Made by a program: the position numbers and the translations under genes
In this document: one piece after another, positions 45,274 through 54,152 of the stretch
Layout: each line of letters starts with the position of its first letter
Numbering within the stretch: position 1 is the first letter of the stretch
Notes under the pieces: generated by a model
What the model was told of the DNA's origin: nothing
What the model saw: the letters and a program-made list of their open reading frames with translations, nothing else
Database searches by the model: none
From: Nostoc sp. NMS2
Lineage (GTDB): Bacteria; Cyanobacteriota; Cyanobacteriia; Cyanobacteriales; Nostocaceae
Direction of reading: 5' to 3'
DNA: 64,000 bases
Assembly: GCF_017115105.1 (NCBI RefSeq)
Contig: NZ_JABXKH010000044.1
Coordinates: 1 to 64,000 of the forward strand

Positions 45274-46053
45274 TTACATATACCTTGTTAATTGAACTCG
45301 GTAACGGTCTTTTTTTGTAACGGCGATTTCCCCGACTTCTAAACGTCCTTTAGAGCGAATGGCGATTAAGTCACCTGATTTGACTTGAGAACTAGCTTGT
45401 GTAACTTCCTTCCAATTAACGCGGACATCACCAGCATCAATGAAGTCAACCATTTTGCTTCGGGACATCCCAAAACCAGCAGATGCGATCGCATCTAACC
45501 GCAAAGAAGCCTCCACAGTAGTTAGTTCTTTTTTCTTTGGTTCCCGAACTCTTAACTCAGTTACCTCAATTCGCTGAGTCTTCACAGGAACCGATCGCAC
45601 CTGCTTAAGACTCATTGACAAAAATTCTACTAACTCTGGTGCGACAATCGCCTGGGCCCCTCGTTCTCCCAAGACAATAACGTCTCCTGTCTTTTCACGA
45701 ACAATTCCCGTTCCCAACATTGCGCCTAAAAAGTCGCGGTGAGAGGCGGTATCAAACAGGAAATTACCAGCAATTTCCACGGCGACAAGGCTGACTTGAG
45801 ACTGATCTAGGGGAAGTTCCGAACGAGCGATCGCTATTCTTTGGCGTTCAGCTTGTGGATATCCGCCCCACGCAACTAATTGCACTTCTGTTAATCGGTT
45901 AAACACCCGTTGAATTTCCGCCAATTCTGGGGGGGATAGAAAATCTGTCAAAACTACTTCCCAAGTTTTGATAGCTTGTTCTGCTTGGTCGATTACACGA
46001 GCTACACTATCTCGATTTTCAACACCCTTTAAAAGTTCTTCTCGTGGCAACAT
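45274..46053 (-). CDS. Photosystem II S4-domain (YlmH-type) RNA-binding protein
   Basis: The 259-residue protein has the YlmH layout: an N-terminal region of about 170 residues with VFNRLTEVQLVAWGGYPQAERQR, then a C-terminal S4 domain with RLDAIASAGFGMSRSKMVDF and VRVNWKEVTQASSQVKSGDL. In cyanobacteria this protein is annotated as photosystem II S4 domain protein; a direct photosystem role is not evident from sequence. In Firmicutes YlmH is a ribosome-associated RNA-binding factor. The gene is convergent with the SDR gene. Confidence 0.88.
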   Translation of the reverse strand: MLPREELLKGVENRDSVARVIDQAEQAIKTWEVVLTDFLSPPELAEIQRVFNRLTEVQLVAWGGYPQAERQRIAIARSELPLDQSQVSLVAVEIAGNFLFDTASHRDFLGAMLGTGIVREKTGDVIVLGERGAQAIVAPELVEFLSMSLKQVRSVPVKTQRIEVTELRVREPKKKELTTVEASLRLDAIASAGFGMSRSKMVDFIDAGDVRVNWKEVTQASSQVKSGDLIAIRSKGRLEVGEIAVTKKDRYRVQLTRYM

Positions 46054-46133
46054 TCTTAAAAATTATGAGTTAGGAATTGAGAATTAAACTGCTAAAACTG
46101 TCTTGATTCTAGCTTTAATTCCTATTTCAGCCA

Positions 46134-46394
46134 TTACTGCAATGTGTTGCTCTCAACTGCATAATCCAGTTGGGTAAGCCAGATAGCTACATGGAAGACT
46201 AATTCATCATCTTCATCGGAAAAGGTGTGGTCTTCTGCGCGAATTAAAACTAACAATTGCTCATGGCAAAAATGGCATGAGCCAAGATCCAATTTGCATA
46301 ATGACCATCCATTCATCGTAAAAATCAATACGGTAGAGCGATTAACGTAAAGCGCAACTCCAAAGGAATCACTTTCATTAAACTTGAATTTCAC
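46134..46394 (-). CDS. Hypothetical small protein
   Basis: The 86-residue product has a CHFCHEQ segment and an acidic HTFSDEDDELVFHVAIWL stretch; no family is recognised. Alternating hydrophobic residues suggest a folded beta/alpha domain. It is divergent from the cupin gene with about 55 bp between starts. It has only moderate support as a real gene: the frame is clean and its composition is protein-like, but no ribosome binding site stands out. Confidence 0.5.
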   Translation of the reverse strand: MKFKFNESDSFGVALYVNRSTVLIFTMNGWSLCKLDLGSCHFCHEQLLVLIRAEDHTFSDEDDELVFHVAIWLTQLDYAVESNTLQ

Positions 46395-46449
46395 GCAATT
46401 GGGAAGCCCAATTGTACCGATCTCAAATCATCTCAAAGGAGAGTATCTC

Positions 46450-46911
46450 ATGATAAAACATACATCTGCTAATCCTTCTGATCCCTGTGAACCCTTCGAT
46501 CAAAAGTCAACTGAGATTACCGTTGTGCGCCCTGATCCACAAATACTGACTTACCACCAGTTCCCCTATTTTGTCGGTCTTTCCGCAAACACAGCAGGTG
46601 CAAAGGGAATTTCGATGAATCTCATGATTATTCCTCCCGGTGCAATTGCCGAGCCACATGTCCACCCAGAGCATGAAACAGCCATCTATCTGCTCAAGGG
46701 TCGGGTCGAAGTCCGTTACGGAAATCACCTTAAGCACTGCCAAGTGTGCGAAGCTGGGGATTTTGTGTTTACTCCTCCAGGTGTTCCCCATCAACCGCGT
46801 AATCTAAGCGCCACAGAACCCGTTTATATGCTAACGGCACGCAACGATCCAGATGAACAGGAGAAGATTGTGTTCTACGATCCAACGCTGGAAAGTCAGT
46901 TGCGGCATTAA
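46450..46911 (+). CDS. Cupin domain protein
   Basis: From the ATG at 46450 the protein has 153 residues and one cupin barrel: motif 1 is EPHVHPEHETAIYLLKGRVEV with two His and a Glu for metal binding, and motif 2 is AGDFVFTPPGVPHQPRNL. Small cupins include many enzymes and sugar-binding proteins; the function is unknown. The frame is open further upstream to 46384, but an AAGGAGAG ribosome binding site at 46435-46442 decides for 46450. Confidence 0.88.
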   Translation: MIKHTSANPSDPCEPFDQKSTEITVVRPDPQILTYHQFPYFVGLSANTAGAKGISMNLMIIPPGAIAEPHVHPEHETAIYLLKGRVEVRYGNHLKHCQVCEAGDFVFTPPGVPHQPRNLSATEPVYMLTARNDPDEQEKIVFYDPTLESQLRH

Positions 46912-47107
46912 AAATTGTTTCTACTTTTCTATTGCCTCTTCTTTGCTAATCATTGATTGCAACGACTCCTTGTCCTCAAGGTAGGGTTCACAGTCGGGAT
47001 ACGCGCTTGAACTTAATGAGGCGCTTTCAATATTGGGATTTTGGCAACCATCGAAGATAGTATCGCCAGGATCTACTGCTAACCTTAGCAGGCTTACAAA
47101 TAAATAT

Positions 47108-47617
47108 TCAATACACAGTATTTGTGTCAGCATAACCTTGAATATTTTCTGGATCAAACTGACGTAATATTCGGGTTGCTTGCCGAGTGAGAGTTTCAGG
47201 GCCTTGAACGGCAACTAAGTATTTACCCGCATCTAAGCGGTTGCGATAAGGTAAAGCATCACCACTACCTACGAGTAAACCGACTCCGCCACCGACAATC
47301 ACACCACCCATAGCACCACTAGCAGCACCCAGCAGTCCGCCAACGATGTGATTGCCAACTTCACCTGCCCAGGCAAAAGTATCTAAACCAGTGATCAGGC
47401 TGAATGTAAAACCTGCAAAAAAACCAAATGGTATTAGCCAGGTTGCCATCAGTTGTGCTTGCTTTTTGGCTTGGTCTTTGGGGTCAATTAAGCCAAACTC
47501 GTCAGCCGTTTTATACCCCTTCCCCAGGATAGTACTGTTTATGCCTTCTTCTTCTAAAGCTAAGTAAGCAGCTTCGGCTTGAATGCGGTCTGGTAATACG
47601 GCAACAAGGTAATTCAT
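47108..47617 (-). CDS. Conserved glycine-zipper membrane protein
   Basis: The 169-residue protein has a soluble N-terminus (MNYLVAVLPDRIQAEAAYLA), then a hydrophobic central region (about 60-120) with FGFFAGFTFSLITGL and a glycine-rich zipper (LLGAASGAMGGVIVGGG), and a short soluble C-terminus with LVAVQGPETLTRQATRIL. The pattern resembles the general-stress protein 17M type of membrane proteins; no enzymatic motif is seen. It is likely inserted in the membrane. Confidence 0.7.
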   Translation of the reverse strand: MNYLVAVLPDRIQAEAAYLALEEEGINSTILGKGYKTADEFGLIDPKDQAKKQAQLMATWLIPFGFFAGFTFSLITGLDTFAWAGEVGNHIVGGLLGAASGAMGGVIVGGGVGLLVGSGDALPYRNRLDAGKYLVAVQGPETLTRQATRILRQFDPENIQGYADTNTVY

Positions 47618-47699
47618 TGATTTTACAATTTGTCTAATATAAGTTTTGCCTTAATTAACAGCGTATCAGTCTTGGTCGAATCAATCTTATATTGGGTAA

Positions 47700-47727
47700 G
47701 TAGAGACGCGATTAATCGCGTCTGTAC
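47700..47727. repeat. 28-bp palindrome, copy 2
   Basis: GTAGAGACGCGATT-AATCGCGTCTGTAC is the same palindrome as at 45229-45256 with one mismatch, located between the glycine-zipper gene and the next minus-strand gene. Confidence 0.8.
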
Positions 47728-47741
47728 AAACGTTAGGAGTC

Positions 47742-48167
47742 TTACTCCACTTCCCTTGTAGGGAAGTGGTTGGGGGTTAGGTCTGTATTGAACTCAAGCG
47801 AATCTAGTGGCTCACAAAAATTGTTTACGCCTTGTTTGAGGATGTATATCAAAACTGGGGTTGCCAAAATCTTAGGAAACGTCGGCATTGCTTTTAGATG
47901 TTCCATCATCTTTTGAAGTGAAGTATTAAGCAAATCTTCCCGGTATTCTTGTTCGCAAATGACGACACGCCATTTTCTTGCCAAGGCATCTAACCACTCA
48001 GAATTTGCTCTTTCTGGTTGTTGTCCTGCTCTAATAGCTAGCGTCATTGCCGCATCTTCTAAATCTCCATCACAGTCTTCAATCAAATCCAGCGCTTCCA
48101 TGTCGCTGGGATCATCTGCTAATTGAGAGCGAAACTGTGCAATTTCTTGAGATGTTACTTTAGTCAT
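47742..48167 (-). CDS. Conserved cyanobacterial hypothetical protein
   Basis: The 141-residue protein has a DIAQF-like helical N-terminus, an IEDCDGDLEDAAMTLAIRAG helix-turn-helix-like block, and a C-terminal part ILATPVLIYILKQGVNNFCE. This looks like a family limited to cyanobacteria, without known function. The last residues (after about SLEFN) are encoded by a palindromic repeat (CCACTTCCC-TTGTA-GGGAAGTGG at 47747-47769), so the natural C-terminus may have been replaced. Confidence 0.7.
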   Translation of the reverse strand: MTKVTSQEIAQFRSQLADDPSDMEALDLIEDCDGDLEDAAMTLAIRAGQQPERANSEWLDALARKWRVVICEQEYREDLLNTSLQKMMEHLKAMPTFPKILATPVLIYILKQGVNNFCEPLDSLEFNTDLTPNHFPTREVE

Positions 48168-48241
48168 GAGTCTTTGACAAGGCTAGCGATGGCTACGGCG
48201 GTAAACTACGAACATTCAGTTATGCTACATCATTTCACTAA

Positions 48242-48267
48242 AAAGCCTCATCTTTCAATGAGGCTTT
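48242..48267 (-). terminator. Terminator hairpin after TolC gene
   Basis: AAAGCCTCAT (48242-48251) and ATGAGGCTTT (48258-48267) form a perfect 10-bp stem with a 6-nt loop; on the minus strand it lies 34 bp past the stop codon of the TolC-family gene and is followed by TTTAG. Confidence 0.7.
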
Positions 48268-48301
48268 CAGAATTTTTAATTGAGAGATTAAGTCAGCAGT
48301 A

Positions 48302-50473
48302 TTAGCGTAGCGCTCTGAGGGTAACAGACCGTTGTAACTGAGCTAAAGCCCGGTTGTAATCCAAAATTGCTGTGACTCGATTACCTTCAGCCCTTGTGAG
48401 GTCGTTTTCAGAGTTAATAACATCAGTTTGAGTGCCCACACCAGCTTGGAATCGCAAACGCGCTAAACGTAGAGCTTCTCTAGCTTGTTCTAAAGCGGTA
48501 TTAGAGGTTTGAACATTCTCTAAACTAGATTGCTGGGTAGAATAGGCTTGTTCTACTTGAAAGCGAATTTGGTTGCGCTGTTCAGCAAATTGAGTTTCTG
48601 CGATCGCAATATTAACTTTTGACTGATCTGCCCTTGCTCTTGCCGCTCCCCCATCATACAAACTTAGGCTTGCTCTAACTGCCAATGAATAACCATCAGT
48701 AATGCTGACACTATCATCGAACTGGTCTAGTAGGTTGTAACTGCCTACCAAGCTAACTTGAGGGCCTAATTCTGCAAGTGCCTGTCTACGCTGTTGTTCG
48801 CTGATATTGCGTTGTGCCAACTGCTGTTGCAACTCTGGACGATTTTGATAAGCCAGCACAATGCTTTGTTCTAGTGTTGGGTTCCAAAGACCAGCTAATT
48901 GTACAGGGTCGGCGGCACTGATATTTATTCCTTGCGGCAAACTTATGCGGGTTGCTAATTGACGACGGGAAATTGCCTGCTGGGATCTAGCATTAGTCAA
49001 ATCTTGTTGGGCATTTGCTAAATTCACCTGCGATCGCAACACATCGAACCGCGTACCAACCCCAGCTCGCTCTAAAGCTTCGGCATCACGCAAACTAGCC
49101 TCAGAGTTTTGCACAGCCGACTGAGCAATACGTACTTGTTCATCCGCTTGTTGCAGATTGTAATAGTCAGTGGCAACATTCAAACGGATTGTCTCAGACT
49201 GAGTTTCTACAGCCAATTCATTGAAACGTACCTGTTCTTCAGCCGCTCTGATATTGGCTTGCACTCTCCCAGAAGTGTAGATGTTATATGACAGCTGTGC
49301 TTGACCAGAAAAAGATGTACCAGCTTCATCTGGCGATGCGATACCCGTCTGTTGTTCTTGGAGTTTCGACGATAGCTGACTACTGGCAGACTGACTACGA
49401 GTAATATCAGCGCTAATTCCCAAAGTTGGCAATAAAGCAGCTTGTGCCTCGCGTAGAGCCGCTCGGTTGCGTTCTAGCTCCAAAATAGACACCTGTAAAT
49501 CGTGATTGTTACGCCGTGCTAGCTCCAGAGCCTGTGCCAAAGTAATCGGTTGATTTCCCTGAAGTTTCACTTCCTCTGGTTTGGTAGGAAATTGCAAGGG
49601 ATTTGAGCTAGGAATCAGGTTATCGGGAATTTGCACCGGACCTGATGGCACAGGAGTTATGGTTCTCGGCCCAGTGGAAGGTTGCACTGGCTCTGATGGT
49701 GCAGGTGTTACGGTTCCTGGTATAGTGGGAACTGGTGTCGAATTTGTCGGAATCGAGGTATTATTCTGAGCAATGCGGCCAACAGCATTTTGTGGTAAAC
49801 AGGTGCTTGAAGCCAGTAGCAAAGCTGCTGAAGAATCAGTCTTGCTTTTCCCTGACTCCTGCGGGCATCTTGGCGCTGACAAAAGTTTTGCTGATTCTCC
49901 ACCTGTAGCTGAAGTTTGTAAAAATGTTTGCAACTCAGTAACAGCATTTTTCTTTTGAACCACTGGCTGCCGTGCAGAAGAGGGTTTTAAAGTGTAGTTG
50001 GGAACTACTATGCTCTCTGATTTGTGCCCAGAAATGCTTGATTTACTCTGTTTTTGATTATTTCGAGCAGAACGGCTGACATCTAGCTGTTGGGAAAAAT
50101 TAGAGGTAGGTGTCAAACTGACAAATCTACCTTCATCTTTCTTAAGTACTTGTTTTATTGGCACAACAGTATTTCCAGCCGTAAATACTGGAATACTGTT
50201 ATTACTTAAAGGCTTCATACTAAGTTTAGTGAAACCAAAACCAGGTAGTAGGGTTACAACACTAACATTTGCACCATTCGGCAATTGCGTATTATTAATA
50301 TCTACAACCGAGTTTTGACCATAAGCAGAAGTCAAAACACTAGGAGAAGAAGCCAGCTGTACCCCAGTTAGTTTTACAGTACCAGCCCAAGCAGGCTGAG
50401 TTGTTAAAACTGCTGCCGTGACACCAGGCAAGAAGCTATAGAATAATTGCTGTCCTTTCACCGCATCCCTCAC
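48302..50473 (-). CDS. hgdD: TolC family outer membrane efflux protein (HgdD-like)
   Basis: The 723-residue protein has a signal region, then an N-terminal part of about 300 residues with AMIN-like strands (VKLTGVQLAS, VVDINNTQL) and Pro/Ser/Thr-rich linkers, then two outer-membrane-efflux-protein repeats of about 190 residues each (ITLAQALELARRNNHDLQV; LEQSIVLAYQNRPELQQQ) with long coiled helices. In Anabaena 7120 the TolC homologue HgdD, needed for heterocyst glycolipid deposition and export, is encoded directly downstream of kaiC. The same gene order and TolC architecture here support the name, which rests on that synteny. Confidence 0.85.
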   Translation of the reverse strand: MRDAVKGQQLFYSFLPGVTAAVLTTQPAWAGTVKLTGVQLASSPSVLTSAYGQNSVVDINNTQLPNGANVSVVTLLPGFGFTKLSMKPLSNNSIPVFTAGNTVVPIKQVLKKDEGRFVSLTPTSNFSQQLDVSRSARNNQKQSKSSISGHKSESIVVPNYTLKPSSARQPVVQKKNAVTELQTFLQTSATGGESAKLLSAPRCPQESGKSKTDSSAALLLASSTCLPQNAVGRIAQNNTSIPTNSTPVPTIPGTVTPAPSEPVQPSTGPRTITPVPSGPVQIPDNLIPSSNPLQFPTKPEEVKLQGNQPITLAQALELARRNNHDLQVSILELERNRAALREAQAALLPTLGISADITRSQSASSQLSSKLQEQQTGIASPDEAGTSFSGQAQLSYNIYTSGRVQANIRAAEEQVRFNELAVETQSETIRLNVATDYYNLQQADEQVRIAQSAVQNSEASLRDAEALERAGVGTRFDVLRSQVNLANAQQDLTNARSQQAISRRQLATRISLPQGINISAADPVQLAGLWNPTLEQSIVLAYQNRPELQQQLAQRNISEQQRRQALAELGPQVSLVGSYNLLDQFDDSVSITDGYSLAVRASLSLYDGGAARARADQSKVNIAIAETQFAEQRNQIRFQVEQAYSTQQSSLENVQTSNTALEQAREALRLARLRFQAGVGTQTDVINSENDLTRAEGNRVTAILDYNRALAQLQRSVTLRALR

Positions 50474-50564
50474 ACGAAAATCAATCTAGCGGCAGAAAAC
50501 CTTTCTTCACCACAGAATATAGCACGATACTAAACTTAGGAAAGAATATACTACGATACTAAAT

Positions 50565-52127
50565 TTAGGGTTCGGAACTCTGTTTGTCTTCAAAACGTCT
50601 AACAATGCGAGAAAGTTCCGCCTTTTCATCGATACTAACGCGAGTAGGCGCACCGCTGATAATCCGTTCGTAGTTTCTGAAAGAATCTTTAATATCAGGC
50701 CCGTCAGCAGTGATATTATACTCACGAATGCCCTTATCATGCCAAGACCCACGCATTTTAAATACGTTAATTGCCCGCGACATTTCTCCACGAATTTCTA
50801 CGTACTGTAACATTAGAATTGTATCGGTAATCGTAGAGATATGAGAGTCAGTAATCGAATGCGCTCCTAGAAATTGGTCAGTTGTGTTGGTAAAGAAACC
50901 AGTAATTTCTTCTTGTTTAGCATAACCCGTCACACCAATTACAAACTGCCTAAATGCATTATTGCTCACTCCTCTAGCTAATGCCGATAGGGAATCAATG
51001 GCGATGCGGGCTGGTTTGAAGACAGCAATCTCTGATTTAATAATTTGTAAGTGGTCTTCTAAACCAGTTGATTCAGGATAGGTACAAATTATTTTTAGTA
51101 AACCTTGATCCTCTAATTCTTCAAAATCAATTCCCCAAGAAGAAGCATTACGAGATAGTTGGGCGCGTGATTCTTCGTAAGCAAATAATATTGCCTGTTC
51201 TCCATTCAGGCAGCCATCTTGAATAAACTTACTTACTAACAAGGTTTTACCAGTACCTGTGGCTCCTGTTGCCAAAATAATAGAATCTTTAAAGAAACCA
51301 CCACCGCACATTTCATCTAAGGTTTTGACACCAGAAGATACCCTGATATTAGATGACCGTTGAGTTAAACGCATTGCTCCTAGTGGGAAAATGTTAACTC
51401 CCTCATTAGTAATTGTGAAGGGATACTCGCCTTTCATGTGAGTTGTGCCGCGCAATTTGAGAATTTCAACTGTGCGACGGCGGCGTTCTCCTTCTAAAAC
51501 GTTGCGAACAATTACTACGTTATCAGAAACAAATTCTTCCACTCCAAAAGAGGCAACGGGGCCATATTCTTCACTCCGTTCAGTGGTAATTACAGTGGTG
51601 ACACTTAGTATTTTGAGACGTGCTACCAAGCGAAAAATCTCGCGTCTCACTACTCCCATTGCTTCGTACTGCTGAAATACGGCTGTCATTGAGTCAATTG
51701 AAACTCGTTTAGCTTTGTATTTGCGGATTGCATATTGCAAGCGTTCAATGAGTGCAGAAAGATCAAAATTCCCAACGATATCTTGACCTTCTGGATCGGG
51801 AGATGCATCAAGAATAAACAACTTACCTTCTTCGATTAGGCGGGGCAAATTCCAACCAAAAACATGAGCGTTTTTAATAATATCACTGGGTGATTCTTCA
51901 AAGGTAACAAATACTCCTGCTTCATCGAAGTAGGTGATACCGTTATAGAGAAACTGAAGAGACAATAAAGTTTTACCTGTACCTGAAGTGCCACTGACTA
52001 AGGTAGTTCTACCAATTGGTAAACCACCATGACTAATATCGTCAAACCCTTCGATCATCGTGCGAATTTTTTCTACACCCCCATTTTTTGGTGTCTTATT
52101 GGGTTCTAGTTGCTCGTTTTGACTCAT
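50565..52127 (-). CDS. kaiC: Circadian clock protein KaiC
   Basis: The 520-residue double-domain RecA-like ATPase has CI Walker A GTSGTGKT (46-53), CI catalytic E77/E78, CII Walker A GATGTGKT (288-295), CII E318/E319 and the autophosphorylation sites S431 and T432 in DSHISTITD, with T426 present. The residue numbers coincide with those of Synechococcus elongatus KaiC. It forms the hexameric clock core whose phosphorylation cycle is driven by KaiA and KaiB. It follows kaiB with a 259-bp gap, which may hold a separate kaiC (or kaiBC-processed) promoter, and precedes the TolC gene. Confidence 0.99.
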   Translation of the reverse strand: MSQNEQLEPNKTPKNGGVEKIRTMIEGFDDISHGGLPIGRTTLVSGTSGTGKTLLSLQFLYNGITYFDEAGVFVTFEESPSDIIKNAHVFGWNLPRLIEEGKLFILDASPDPEGQDIVGNFDLSALIERLQYAIRKYKAKRVSIDSMTAVFQQYEAMGVVRREIFRLVARLKILSVTTVITTERSEEYGPVASFGVEEFVSDNVVIVRNVLEGERRRRTVEILKLRGTTHMKGEYPFTITNEGVNIFPLGAMRLTQRSSNIRVSSGVKTLDEMCGGGFFKDSIILATGATGTGKTLLVSKFIQDGCLNGEQAILFAYEESRAQLSRNASSWGIDFEELEDQGLLKIICTYPESTGLEDHLQIIKSEIAVFKPARIAIDSLSALARGVSNNAFRQFVIGVTGYAKQEEITGFFTNTTDQFLGAHSITDSHISTITDTILMLQYVEIRGEMSRAINVFKMRGSWHDKGIREYNITADGPDIKDSFRNYERIISGAPTRVSIDEKAELSRIVRRFEDKQSSEP

Positions 52128-52386
52128 TGCTTGATAATAAAAGGATATTGAAAGCTGTTGTTTTATTACTAAGATTTGGACTCAAGTTTTGTGAGGCTAT
52201 TTATAAACTAAATATTCAGCAAGTAGGGTGTCTTAGGTCACAATCTGACAAAAAAATAGCAAAAATAAATATTTTGCTTGAATGTTACAGGCTCAAGGGT
52301 GCTAAAACTGTCTTGACTAGAGCAACATCCTGGCTTCCCTACACAGTTAAAATTAACTTTATAAATCTCTTGCATCATTAATTATT

Positions 52387-52701
52387 TTACTCTTCAAAAT
52401 CTCCTTCACTCAGTTCTTCATAAAGCAAATCTAATCCAATCAATACCCTTTCTCGATCTGAAAGATCGCCGATAATTTTGCGAACGGGTGGAGGCAAAAT
52501 TTTAGATAATGTTGGCGTTGCCAATATTTTATCTTCTTCTGCCAGTTGTGGACTTTTCAATACATCGATCACTTTTAAAGCATAAACACCTTCAAACTCC
52601 TGTTCTAAAATATTTTTGAGTGTTTTTAATGCCCGAACTGAATTCGGGGTGTTCCCTGCTACGTAAAGCTTGAGAACGTAGGTTTTTTTGGCTTTAATCA
52701 T
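52387..52701 (-). CDS. kaiB: Circadian clock protein KaiB
   Basis: The 104-residue protein with [23 protein letters not shown] and [22 protein letters not shown] is the fold-switching thioredoxin-like KaiB. It is complete, with the acidic C-terminus typical of the protein. KaiB binds the KaiC CI ring in the night phase and sequesters KaiA. It lies 108 bp downstream of kaiA. Confidence 0.98.
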   Translation of the reverse strand: MIKAKKTYVLKLYVAGNTPNSVRALKTLKNILEQEFEGVYALKVIDVLKSPQLAEEDKILATPTLSKILPPPVRKIIGDLSDRERVLIGLDLLYEELSEGDFEE

Positions 52702-52809
52702 ATATTTACAGGCTAGTTACGATCGGAGAAAGACAAGATGCGTTCGCACTTTGGGAGTAACTAACAGTGTTAGCTTGTTCCAAGGTAAATATTAATAAAT
52801 AAACTTACT

Positions 52810-53391
52810 TTATTTAGAAATCGAACTTCTATAGACTTCACACAAGTGAGCCAAAATATCTATCAATGTCAGGCGGTAATCAAGTAAGGTTTCATTGCTT
52901 CTTCCTTCTAATTTCAGCTGGATAGAAAATTCTTCAATTACCTCCATGTGAATTTCGATGATTTGGGGCACAGGAATATTAGCATAAAATATAGTATTTA
53001 TAAATTTATCAATTTTTTCTTTGAGTGTTTTGTCTGTGGTAAAATAATTTATAAGTATTAGGCTGTAATCTAATTTAAGCTGTCTTAATAATCCTTGCCT
53101 TTCGGCTGGATTCATCTCGTGAAAATGCTGTTGACTTTTTTGCATCTGACTAGCAAATACATACACATAGTTGCTAGTGTATGCCTTGCTTGGATTTTGT
53201 TGTGGCCAATTTGGTAAATAGTTGGTTTTTACAGAGGTCGTTGCAGCAACAGGTAAATAGCAAAATTGGGCGATAATCGCGTCAATAAATTTCCACACCC
53301 AAGCCATCCAAGCTTTTTGGTTGGCTAAGTCAACTAAATTATCTAAATATTTGTTAACATCAGGTCGCAGAATCAATATCGGTAATAACAT
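52810..53391 (-). CDS. kaiA: KaiA, C-terminal domain type
   Basis: The last ~110 residues match the KaiC-activating four-helix domain of KaiA, ending with IIEIHMEVIEEFSIQLKLEG and LLDYRLTLIDILAHLCEVYR. The N-terminal pseudo-receiver domain of the 284-residue Synechococcus KaiA is absent, as in Anabaena 7120, where KaiA is only about 100 residues. Here the frame continues upstream for about 80 residues (MLLPILILRPDVNKYL...) not resembling the receiver fold. If translation starts at Met83 or Met93 the product would be of Anabaena size. The upstream extension may be a decayed remnant or a real extra domain. Confidence 0.9.
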   Translation of the reverse strand: MLLPILILRPDVNKYLDNLVDLANQKAWMAWVWKFIDAIIAQFCYLPVAATTSVKTNYLPNWPQQNPSKAYTSNYVYVFASQMQKSQQHFHEMNPAERQGLLRQLKLDYSLILINYFTTDKTLKEKIDKFINTIFYANIPVPQIIEIHMEVIEEFSIQLKLEGRSNETLLDYRLTLIDILAHLCEVYRSSISK

Positions 53392-54152
53392 TTACTCTTT
53401 AATCTATCTCCTTGATCGTCCTAATCAAGAAACGTGGGCTGATAAGTTTGGCTAACGCTTCTAGGGGAATACTTGATGTGCAGTAAACTGGTGATTCTAC
53501 CCAACCTGTATTCGCAGATCGTGTAAGAAGGCAATTTTTGCTGGAGGCAGCAGGTGGGAAGTAAGAAAGCTTATGCACTAAACTTAAGCTTTTTAACTTT
53601 TTTCAACTGGATATTTATTTATGCCTACTTGTGCTAGCTACTCAACAGCTTAATGCAGCAACTGAGTGTTAAGACTTAGTAAGTCTTTGATGATGAGGTA
53701 TATGTCGTGATAACGAGACACAGTAGCTAATTTATTGTTTGTGTATCTATGTATGTATATAAATAGATATATTTTTTAATTTTGCTCCTTGATAAGATAC
53801 TTAAACGAACTTAAAGGATTGTCGCATTCTAAATCATTATAATTCCTCAAGGTTCTAAAGCGAATCTTTGGGGCCATAATTGTTGTAGCCGTCGCTATCG
53901 ATGGGGAGTTTAAATACCAGTAAGACGTTGAGGAGGTTAGTTGCTAGAAATGAGAAATGTCGCCTCTTGAAAAAATGCACTCGTCCGCAAGCAAGTGCTT
54001 ATGAAGAGAAATCCCATTGTTTTAATGGCGTTGAAATAACCAGAGTTGCTTATATGAGTCTTCTTAGAGGATATGACTTCAGGCGAAAAGACCATCAACT
54101 GGCAGATGGAAATGCCGGAGGGTTCCATAGGAAGAATGACCCCAAAAGCCCT
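53392..54152. promoter_or_regulatory. Divergent kai operon / hybrid kinase promoter region
   Basis: At least 509 bp (up to 760 if the kinase starts at 54153) have no recognised gene. An imperfect hairpin CTTGAT-CGTCCTA-ATCAAG lies at about 53411-53429 close to kaiA. The stretch 53740-53800 is A+T-rich. No hexamer promoter is clear, but the region must drive kaiA and the kinase gene in opposite directions. Confidence 0.45.

Noticed and set aside
46921..47214. 97-codon minus-strand frame
   Set aside because: Its first third is an out-of-frame reading of the glycine-zipper protein gene. The rest (NPNIESASLSSSAYPDCEPY...) has protein-like composition but no recognisable family or start; it might be a gene remnant, but the support is too weak.
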